The notes beneath the pieces are model-generated. The model made no database searches, was not told the origin of the DNA, and was given only the letters and a program-made list of their open reading frames with translations. 64,000 nucleotides of DNA, from assembly GCA_934045905.1 (NCBI GenBank), contig OW203767.1, positions 21,083,073 to 21,147,072 of the forward strand, written 5' to 3'. Position 1 is the stretch's first letter. The number at the start of each line of letters is the position of its first letter. Positions 34,901 through 46,900 of the stretch are shown piece after piece. The translations under genes were made by a program, and so were the position numbers. This stretch comes from Leuctra nigra (lineage: Eukaryota > Arthropoda > Insecta > Plecoptera > Leuctridae).

Positions 34901-37900
34901 GGTACAGCCGTTTTCGACATATGACGTCACTTTCGGTTTTAACAATGGCGGTCGAAAATAATGTCGTCTTTAATTCAAAAATATAAGTCCTACATAATTA
35001 CATAATTTAGTTGCAATCGGTACAGCCGTTTTCGATATATGACGTCACTTCCGGTTTTAACAATGGCGGTCGAAAATAATGTCGTCTTTAATTCAAAAAT
35101 ATAAGTCCTACATAATTACATAATTTAGTTGCAATCGGTACATCCGTTTTTGATATATGACGTCACTTCCGGTTTAAACAATGGCGGCCAAAAATAATGT
35201 CGTCTTGAATTCATAATTATTAGTCCTACACAATTCCAAAATTTGGTTACAATCGATACAGCCGTTTTCGATATATGACGTCACTTCCGGTTTTTGCAAA
35301 TGGCGGCCGAGTACACCGCAATCTTGAATTTATAATTATTCACAATGTATGTTTACTAAATATCTATTTAAAAGTATAGATTGGTGAATTTAGTGTCATT
35401 TAGCATATTAATGGCGTCATTTAGCATATTTATGACGTCATTTCCGGTATAGGTAATAAGAAAACAATCTAGTTCTATCTAGTTGATACTTCATGAATGA
35501 CCTTCTGAATTCTTTAGCGCTAATTTCCATCAAATCGGTCATGCCGTTTTCAATATATGACGTCACTTCCGGTTTCATTTAGTGGTTCCTGCCGCCATTT
35601 CCGGTACCGTTTATTTGTATATTCATTTATCCCAATTGATTTTTCAAAAAGATTGCAGAATGCATAGACAGGAGCTAGTTCAGTGGCAATCGGTACAGGT
35701 GTATTCGATATATGACGTCACTTCCGGTTTCAGGAATGGCGACCGAGAACACTGTATTGAAATTATAATTATTTTGTATTGTCTATGTTACAATGTAAGC
35801 TAATTATATGTGTATTTAAAGTATAATTTGATAAAATAAGCTAAATATTGTGAATTTATGACGTCACTTCCGGTTTAGAAAATAAGAAAATAATGTTTTT
35901 TAGTATCATACTTCATATAGATGACCATCTAAATCGAATGGCGCTAATTTCGTTTTAATCGGTCCAGCCGTTTTTTATATATGACGTCACTTCCGGTTTA
36001 AAAATGGCGGCACAAAAAATTTATAAGAGGCAAGGTATCATCAGACGCCAAAAGTGCATATGTGGTAAAAATTTCAGGTTGATCGGTTCAGCCGTTTAGG
36101 CTGTGGCGGTGATAGCAACTTTTTCGGGAATCATATGAAGAAGAAGAAGAAGAAGAAGAAGCAGATGAAAGCGGTGTAATTTCACGATTTTCACTGCCCT
36201 CTAGGTCGTAAACGGCATGACTGGTTGTTGTCGCGTGATGTATATGTTGTTAGGTGGGCCATAGCTCAAAATTAAGACATTTCACAACAATGAGAGATTT
36301 TCCATTGTTGAGATCCAGTAGGCCGAAAATGCTATGTTGTTGCTTACAGTAAAAGTAGTTGGTCTGCTCCTCAGTTTATATAGGCATTTACGGTATGTTG
36401 AGTGACTGTGAGTGTACGGTAAGACTTGGCTGAGTGGAGCGACCGCTCCACTAGATAATCTGTCCGCTGGTTCCATCCATACAATGGGTCAGGGGTCATA
36501 CAATGGGTTCAATGGGATGTAAAATTGGAAAAAATTGTTTGAGATAGGTAAATATCATCATCACTCACAATGGACCTACTAAGAGCTCGAGACTGGAGCC
36601 CAACACAAGTTTCTTTCTACCACTGCGGCTAGCACATGATTCAAATGAGAGACGTCACATTTGCGCGGTGCTCTACTCTCTTCAAACCCAACTGGATAAG
36701 TAGCCACAGCAGTAGAAAGGCACGTTGTGACACTGGACAAAGGAAACGTAAGAAATCGCTGATCTACGAATTAATCTCCTTCGACATACCTTGTAGAGCA
36801 CTAGAAGCCGGACGAACTGCGCCGTGCGTGTACGGACAATCCCTCCGCGTGCACAGAACGTCGTACTTGCAGTTGGGATGAACGTACAGACATTTGTCAC
36901 CGAACTTGCATGCGGGGAACGATCTGCGAGCAAAGAAATAACACTTCAATCATCTACAACGAAAAACAATGTACACACTCTCGGAAACAAGAAATGAAAT
37001 TGTTAACCTTGGACCGACGAATTGGATTGAACAGCAAGCTTTTGGACGAATAATTTTAACATATTTCAAGTTTGTACATCACACTTTAGCGAAGAGAACT
37101 GAGAAGTGATAAGTTTCATCCTATAACCTAATCATTTAGTCAGTTAAAATTATGAATGAGACGATTACCATTTCCCTAATTTTTAGAGAACAGGACACAC
37201 CTTGATTTTTCAATTCTAGCATATTTTGAACAGGTAAGATTCTTTGAAAATTTTGCACCATTATTTTCCCTTGTACCTGAACGTTTATTGGCTTGAATTT
37301 AATATATCAGCTTGGTGATGTACAGTTACATTCAATAGTTTGTATGTATACCTGTTTCCCATATGCGCTGGCTGTTTTTGAACGAGACCCTACATCCTGC
37401 TTCAAGAAAAGTAAAATAGTTGCTATTTAGTTGGTTAAAGATAGTTTGTTCTAACTTCTACCTATTCTTCTTTAAATTTTAATATAATTATTGCTAGATT
37501 TCCATATAGGTCTTTGGTATGTAATGTACCATTTTGGATTATGTGACGCTGAACTCTCAAAAGATCCAAACCTTGCAAATGACCATTTAAAGCAAAGAAA
37601 CCTCTATGTTAATTCCTTACATTGCAACTAGATCGGAACGGAGTACGTCGAAGAGGCTCTGAATCGACTTACTTGCACGGAGTGGATGGATGAGCGAACT
37701 CGCACTGCTCCCCCTGGCGGCACGCTGGCCAGTATTTACAACGCTCCTTAGCCTTCATTGGCTCTACACTGGACGAGAGACGGGGCCTCTTGTAAACGAC
37801 GGCGGACACGTTGCGTTCCGCCTCTTCGTTCACACTATCCAACGATAATAACCAATTATGAATCCTAGGAGGGGTAACGAAATAAAAACAAATGATAAAG

Positions 37901-40900
37901 ACACGTAAATGTAGTAAGTTGGCATAAAAAAGACTGTAATACAGTGTGAAATTCAAGCATGATGAGAAGGTGTCAGGTCTGGAAGAGGTGAAACAGATAA
38001 ATTAAAAACCATAACTTCACTCATTTCAAGTCATTTGTGCATGTGACGAACAAAATAGAATAGGCTATATAAAAATGAAGACGTGAATTAAATTAACGTC
38101 CCTCATTTTAGTTGATATATGAATTCTTTCCCCTGCATCAAGTAGGTAAAGTTGTAGCTACAAATGCATAGTTGATGTAGTTAGTTGAGAATGCCCCTTC
38201 TTTGTGACTGAATACACTGGACACACTATCAAGTTTACTCTCAGCTTTTTCGATCATGACCGAACAGCAGAGAGGCAAGTAAAGTAAGGTGAGAGCTGTC
38301 AGTCAATGAGAGAGCATTCTTTACACTCCTTTCACTTGATAGCGTGTCACCTGTTTAAATAAGACTAAGTTAACAACATACAATAAGAAGTGCTCAGTAT
38401 TATTAGTCATCAGAGAAACATAATTATGTAGTATATTTTTCAAACCCCAATTTTTTGTATTCACATAATATGATAAACTCAATCACCAACAGAAACAAAA
38501 ACATCAGAGAAAGTTGTTTTTCCTTTGTATTATTGCTAAGTAATGATCAATAGACACCTCTCATTCTCGGGGACTGGCAGCGGAGAAGCGGGCCGCTCTG
38601 TGTGGTCTCTGTGCTCGACGGTCCGCTTGCGCGGGTTGTACGTCGCGGGGTTCGCACAGTCGAGAGTGACGACAAAGTGGGTGTCGTCGCCAGGTCGAAC
38701 AGATCTGTCAAACACAAGGAAGTTGATATTCTAGTTTCTATCAGCTCCAAATCAAATTAGTAATTCTTAAAAGATAATCCACTTCAAAACCAGCTTCAAC
38801 CAATACAAGGATCATACCAAGAGATAAGGGGGTTTTTTAATTGACATAAAAAAGCTTCAAAGGGTAATATGTACAAACATTTTAAAAGCTATTAAGTATT
38901 AAGTTACTCAAGGTTTACTGAGAAGAAAAGCGCTTCTAAGGGCCAGTCTTTCAATACTCCGATAACTTTTAAACAGTTGATTAGGACTGTATTGTCATGG
39001 CAACAACCAATTGAAAGACAGAGTTTTGTACTAACTAACTGTTAACAGCTAATTGAGACTTTAGCAGAGTATTGAAAGACCGGCCCTAAGTGAATTTTGA
39101 CAACATAAATCCTGTATAAAAAGTTCCCTAATAGGTATTATGGAGCCCATTTTTGTTGATTTTTGCTAGGTATTATAAAAATATCAAAGAAAACACTTTG
39201 ACAAAAGGAGCTTGTTTGATGTACAAACTTCAAAAGTTCTCCGATTTGAACATGATGTTTTAAACCTTTGCGTTCACTTAATAAAATACATGTGTTCGCC
39301 ACCGCTGTTCGCACCTCTTGTCCGCGGCGTAGGCCTGCTGCAGCTCCGGCTCCTCGTCGGCGCTGTACGACACGCCGGTGGGCACGTACTCCTCGTCGGG
39401 CTCGGCTGCTGCATAGCGCTTGAAGTCCCCGTCGCCGACGTCGGAGCCGCCCATCGACGCGTTGAGGGACACGTCCCCGGCGTCTTCCTCGTCCTCCTCG
39501 TAGATCTCCTCCAGCACCTCGTCGTCATCCTCGCCCAGCTCCTCCGCCAGGTCTTCCTGCAGAAGAATATCAACGTAGAGGCATGTGTACACACACGGAA
39601 GCAATTCCTCATAATATTTTACTCTTATTGTCATTGCCACAAAGTTGAAATTGAAATACTAAAGGTGGGCTTTTTTCCTTGTAATCAATCACAGCAGCTA
39701 AATGCAGGAATATACAGAGTAAATTTAAAATCCGTTTAAATTCAGTGAAATACCGAGTTTCCCAGAAATACAATGATTTTACGAATATACAACTCTAGAA
39801 AAAATTACCTACTGTATAATTATTAATTGGCCATAAGTAAAATCGGTACCAGCTCGGAAGAAATGGATTGGCTGAAAATGATTTGATGGCATCATCTGAT
39901 GACGTCTATGCTAACGCGTCATCTAAGCCTAGTAGTTGAGCTAGCTGGTTAGACGCTGACCAGAAACCAATCTGAATGGTTCGAATACCGTTTTTACTTT
40001 GCCCAATTGCACATAAAAAATTATATTTTAAAAACTATTTGCATTCTATCTTCAAATGCCCACCCATACACCCTTAGATAACAATCATGATTTTTCAATG
40101 CTTTTACTGACTTGTTTCTGAAAATCATCACCAAGATAGTGATACTGAGCTCTTGTACCATCTCTCCCAAGACTGAAACCCGCTCCACGCAAGCCATCTC
40201 GTCTCTCACCTTGGAGTGGTCGGAGCCGATGTTGTTGTTCCTGGACGAAGTGGACACGGTGTTGTGCTCGCTCGGGTTCGACCGGTCGGACGGCGGACGT
40301 TGCGACTTCTGGGCCTCGATCTCCTCCTCCTCTTTCAGCCGCTGCGACAGAGTCATGTTCATGTTCTGTCTCCGGCGGCTCTCCGAGATCAGCGACGGCT
40401 TTCCTGCAGAAGAGAGAGGAGAATGAGGAATGCCACTTGCACAGGAAGTGACGACATTAAGAGTTGAAGTCACGCCACCGAGCGTCAAACATCTTCACTC
40501 TTCAGGTAACAGTGCAACTCTAATAAAATACGATTAAACTATTGAAAAATTTCCTGTTGCCCAGCAAAATAAACAAGTTTAAAGTCTGGTGCCACTGCCA
40601 ATGCCAATACCATAGTAACCAGGGTTCAAAATATAAAGCATCCAATATAACATAAAAAATATCACAAAATGCACTATTTTTAGGCATCAGGTGAACTTTT
40701 TCTAATGAAAAATGCATAGTATTCTGTAGAAGATTTTCTACAAGACCGAAACAACACCTAAATGTAGGCACAATGTAAGCACTGTAGGCATGAAGGTGCG
40801 TATTGCACTGATTTTAAAATTAAAATAAACTACTTTGTTTTAGTACTTAGAAATCATTACATACTTACTATTAAGAACTTCCAAATACCCTAAAAAAGCG

Positions 40901-43900
40901 GCGAGCGTGTAATTACAAATTGTAAAACAAATTGTAAAATTGTAAAATGTACAATGTACAATAATAAACAAAGTAAACTGATAACTGATGCAACCTATCG
41001 GTTATCTAATTTCCGTACAAGATTCCAATGAACAACATCTCACCCGAGTCCTCCGTCACGTTGAAGTTCTGCGGTCTTCGTACGTCGGCCGTCGTCCTGC
41101 GCTCGCTCTCCTCGTCGTCATCGTCATGCGCCGACCCCGACAGGTCGTTGGTCAGCGTGATGTTGATCTTCATAGACCCCAGGTCGCGGTACTTGTGAGT
41201 GAACAAGCCCTCCTTGCGCTCGGGCTCCTGCGTGCACCGGGGAGAACATTAGCGTCAAGGTCGCAATGTGTGGGGTTAAGAGGGCTGAGTAGTGAGCGTG
41301 GCCTTGAAGAGTTTTTTAATCGATTTTTATCAATATCTTTTACCAATGTAATTGTTAACAAAATAGAGCTTTGTACAAGTATTTAGAACAGTTCAATGAA
41401 AATATTTCATTGATTGGAATAAGTTATTAGTTTTATTTTGTCCAACAAATGTTTAGTGCTTTTCTAGTACTAATGTTTAGTACTAATTTTCGGACACTAA
41501 ACGTCAGGTAGGACAAAGTATATCTAATAAACCATTACCAGCTATGGAATTATTTTCATTGAACTGTTCTGAATACCTACTCGTACAAAGCCTTATGTTG
41601 TTAACAATTACATTAGTAAAAGATATTGATAAAAATCGACAAAAAAACTCTTCAAGGTCAAACTCACTACCCAGCCATCTTAACCATTGACTTCCGTTCT
41701 ATATGGGATTTGCCAGACTGTCGTCGATGTCTAATGTCAAAGAATTCCGACCCGTTCTTATACGTATAGACCAAGGTCGAATTCTTCACTTGTCCGGCTG
41801 AGATTGTCTTACATTTGAGCAGATTGCAGGGAAACCTGACACAGTACAACAATATGCTTTTGATGTTGTTGTATTATAAATATGTAGGCAGACCGTAGCA
41901 TTAACCAATATTAATAATAGGGTTGGGATTCGATTTGATTTGCTAAATCGATGTCAAACTGAAGATTTCGACATCAAATCGAAATAATTTCGACATCGAA
42001 ATAATTTTGACATCGTAATAATGGGCCACATCGAAATAATTACGGCGAAATGTGGCAACACTGCAATTGCGTCTGCCCAAGGCCATGTTCCAGCGCTAGA
42101 GAAGTCCCTCTCACACCCCCCCCTCGCGGCAACAAATGACGAGGAAATGATTGAAATAAATAACTTTTTCATTTCAAATAACGTACAAGCATTTATTTAT
42201 GTAAAAGGGAACAATTAATGAAAAAATTTCGTTGCAAATCCAGTTGCAAATTCATGGTTTTATTAGACTTGTTGCCGGAATATATCCCGTGAAGCATAGG
42301 TAACATTGTCTGCATTCAACATCCTTTAGCAATGTTGCCCGTAATGTTCACTTCAAACTCGAAAACTTTCCACAATTCACTTCGTCTCCACGGCGGGATT
42401 ATTATTTTTTTGCGTGGAAACATTCTTTGACGAGAGAATAAAAACGACACGCGCTGAATGGCAAGAGACAACTGATCAACCCACCCTCAACTGCACGCAC
42501 ACGCGGTATGCAGGAAGGGCGGAAGCAGGCCACTCAGCTGATCTAGAGAGGCGCGTTGCACTGTTGCCAGCTCTACAATACTGCGCGCTGATTCTCGGAA
42601 TTTTTTAAACGATGTCAAACGATTATTTGATTAAACAATTCAAATCGATGTCGAATCGAAACTCAAAATATCATTCGACATCGATGTCAAATCGAAAAAT
42701 CGATGTCAAGTCCCAACCCTAATTAATAATATGTCCTTATATTGCCAGAATCTGGTCTTGCAGTGCGGCCTCCGACATCGGCGAAAGCATTCAGTGCTGC
42801 AACTATAACAGTCTCGATCTCATAGAGCGGAAGTCAATGGTATAGATAGATATTATGGATTATGGCGCTCAACAGCGAGGTTATCAGCACAATGGTATAA
42901 CTAACTCTAAAGATGCAATCACACGACCGATCGTTCCAAACTTCCAAAGTTTGCGAAAGTTCCGATTCGCCTTTCCAAAAACTCCTGTGTGAAATATGAA
43001 TGTTATGAACTCAATATGCGTAAGTTGAATGTTTTCATAGTTCACACGAGAGGTTTTGGAGAGGCGATTCGGAACTTCGGCAAACTTTGGAAGTTTGGAA
43101 AGGTCGTCTTAATGGACCTTAGGGAAGAGACACCAAAAAAACATAAAAAACACAATATTTATGTATACTCCTGGGGGGTGATTCCTGTACACATTTTCAC
43201 TCTCTTATCTTAAAATTTAAGACAGTAGCAACCGTTGTTATGGACGTTAACATTAGGGTAAACAAATTTTAAGATAAGATAGCTAACTTAAGAGACTAAA
43301 AACGTACAGGAATGACACCCCTGGACACTGAAATTGGCCCGCGGTCAATGTTCAAGTACCACTGTGGCTAGTATTGACACATTTATTTTAATGTAATTTT
43401 TTGGCATAAAGACCTGATGGCTAGTGTGAGTTTAGGGCCGAAAAATTACTTTTAATAAATAAATAAATACTAGCCATAGTGCCACTTGAACATTGACCGC
43501 GGACCAATTTCAGTGTCCAGGAGTGTACAATATTTTTGGTACCTACAAATTTTAGTGAAAACCACAAAAATTTCCTCGATTTTCTATAATTTATTTCATT
43601 TAATGCGCATAAACTATGGCACTAATAGTAATATGTGACTGCGCGGCTTGCCGCAATCTCAAATTACAAGTGTAAATGTAACTTCCGAGAGGGTTTCAAC
43701 GTTTTTCCTAATATACACTCAGATTTCCCACCCCTGCAATCCTCCCCCCGCCACTCAGTCACAACGTCCTACCTCTGGCAGGGCCCTGACCGGCGCCGCT
43801 GCGACCGACTTCTGCGCCTCCGCCATGGCCTTGAGCAGCAGGTTCCTGTTGGCCTGCATGGCGGCCGGCACCTTGGGCCTCGGCTGCACGCGGATCACCG

Positions 43901-46900
43901 ACGCCACCGCCAAGTTCGGGTCCACCGCCTCCTCCTCTTGCGGCGCGCGCTGCACGGCGATCACCCGCGACAGCAGCGAGCGTTTCCGTGGAGACTGAAC
44001 ACATTGCGGCGAGTTAGTACAGAGCAAGATGATGGGGAGAAGTGAATCGGAACAGAGAATCTTAAAACTTAAAAGGAAAGAATTTTCATTGATGATATAC
44101 ATCGATGCATCTAATTTGAATTGACCAATTTATTAAAGGTGGACTCATCTATGAGGATCTGGGAAACATATTAGATCTTTTTAGTTTTAATGACTCCAAT
44201 TCACATGAAATTTAAAAAATAAGAATGCTTAATATCAATTAAAACTGATTAAACTACATAAAGGCACACATTGATGTACCTACACACAACCTTTGGTAGT
44301 TATCTGCAAGATGTTGTACACTTTTTTTATCATAGAAATTGTATAACGATTTGAGGCATTATTTACAAGCTGTGCATGAATTGTGAGAAAGCTCTTAAGT
44401 TTTCAATCATTTAAATGAAAAATAACATATTTAATTAGTTTCAATAGGCACTAAGATTCCCGTTTCCTTTTCAGTTTGATTAAATAATCGTGGAGTGGCC
44501 AGTAAAAACCTTGACAATGTGTCTAATTTTTAGATAGTAACCAATTTAAGGTACTACCTACGTATCTAATTTAAATATGATGGGATAGGTAATAATATAG
44601 TTAATTGCATGCACGTTATCAGTCAGGAGAACTGCTGTCTAAGTGGGTGAAAAGCACAAGTCTTGTACCTCATCCATGTCCATCTCCTCCCCATGTGGCA
44701 ACGCTCTCTTATCCCCCGCCCGCTCCTTGCCGCCCGCCGCTCTCTCGTCCGGCGACGTCTTCAGCTTCTTCCCCAGCCGGTCGCTCATCTTGGGTCGCTC
44801 CACCGCCGCCTCCCTCCTGCCCAGTCGCTCGCTCATCTTCGCGCGACTCTCCCCGCTCGCGTCTTTCTCCGCCTCCACTCTGGCGGACGTCCAGACCATC
44901 CGGGACCCGGCGGTCTGCGTCTTCCCGAGTCTCTCCGACAGCTTCGGCTTGGCGGCTCCTTCCGGGGACGGTCTTCGCTCTCGCGAGGACGTCGCAGGTC
45001 GGCTTCCTAACCGATCCTTGACGTTTCTACTTAGCTCGACGTCAGGATTTTTCTTTTCCGCCTCGGGAACGCTATGACCTTGAACGCTGGCTCGCTTCTC
45101 CCAGGAATCTAACTCCTCGGAGTGCGAATTAGGAGAGCTAGTCTTGTCGCCTAATCGATCCATAATGTTTCTCTTCGGGGCCTCCTCTTTCGGTTTCCTC
45201 TTCTCAGTTGTCGAAGAATCAACCGCAGACTCCTTCCTTCCTGATCGTTCTCGTACTAACCCCTCAGTTTGTTTCTTGCCTAACCTGTCCGACAACTTCA
45301 TTTTAGAGCTCTCCAGTTCGCTAGGCGGACCGACAATGTTGAATTCGTTTGGGTCAATAATTTTGAGTCGCGGCTGAACGTCGACTTTGGATCCCAATCG
45401 ACTGAGTATCGACGAGGACATCTTGGAGCTCTGACGATCTAGGGCTTTGGTCACGGAATACGGTTCGATGGTCGGTCGCGACGGTTTGCCGAGGAGGTTC
45501 AGGTCGCACACGACGGCCGGTCTCGGCTTCTCGAGGAGCTCCAAGTCGCGGAGTAAGTTGGCACGCTGCTCCTCAAGGTCGTCCACTTCTTCGACCTCTT
45601 GCGGAGGAGGGGACTTCGCTTTCGGTTGAGTTGTCATGGGAGATTCGTCCGGCAGTTCTTCTTCATCGAAAAATTCCACTAAAATAAAACTTTGAATTAA
45701 AATCTCAACAGAAATTATCACTTAAGTCCATCCCATGTTAATGTGACAGTGGAATCTTTCAGCATAACATTATGTTTCTACACATCTTCGATGTCAAGAA
45801 ACTCCTACAGTTAAAAACTGTCCTTCCTACTCAAGTTGAGTAAAGAATCTACATCTAAGTAATAGGTATTGGAAATACCTACTTTAAAATGTTATCAAAG
45901 TAAAGCAATATCATAATACGGTCACATGAGCATGACGGACTCGGGACTAGAGAGTAGAGGCAGTACACACAATGTAGTTTTTATAATCATGAATCAACAG
46001 AATACATCAATAATAGGTACAATATAAAGGGACCCACCCATAGGTACATGTAATTAAAAATTAGATGTTTGCTTATCAAATTCAACTCGTCTTATTTAAA
46101 TTTTACAAAAAAGCCAGAAGGCAGTACTACTACATAGTACATACCTACTAGATAATTACTTTAAAAAAAAATTAGCTAAGTAGATGAACATAAGGATTAA
46201 AAGATGTCATAAAAGAAAATGAGCATTGAAAACCGACAACTGATCTAAACCTTCCCAATACTTACTGTCCTTGATGTTGATGACATCTTCGAAGTCCTCC
46301 TCGTCACTCTGCATGGGCGCTGCTTTGCTCTTCAACGAGGCGCTATCCGCCAAGCCCACCGGCGCCTTCAAGACCAGCGGCTTCTTCGGCACATCCGCTA
46401 CGAGTTTCCTCGGAACTGCGTCAGCTTTCGTCAAGAACGGAATCTCCACTTCTCGCACCGGCTTTTCCTTCGCTTTACTCTCCAAGAGTAATTTTACAGA
46501 ACCCAACTTCGATGAGTGGCCTTTCTTTGCATGGTCCAAGCTTTTCAGCTCAGCTCCTAAATTTAACTGTTTTTCAATGACTGCTGTTTGATCGAGTTTC
46601 AAGTCTACTATTTTTCCTGACAGAACTTTTCCTTTTGTGAGCTTGTCAGACTTTTTTAAATCAGATTTCTTTTTCGTTGAGCTTTCAGATGATTTCCTAG
46701 TTTTCTTCTTATGTTTCACATGTTTATGGCTGTCTTCTTCCTTCGCTAATGTTCCAGTTACTACTTTCTTGATGGGTGCGGTTGTTGCTTCGGCTGGTTC
46801 AAGAGCATTTATTTTATCTGAAAAAGTATGAACCAAATAAGGTTTAGGCAAACCTTCTCTATCAAACAAAATCCACTGTTTCATTCAAAATTTACGATTT

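Noticed and set aside
43635..45629. Several plus-strand open frames opposite exons 5-6 of the ZC3H14-like gene
   Set aside because: Shadows of the minus-strand coding exons; they lack domains and splice logic, and the minus frame matches a known family.
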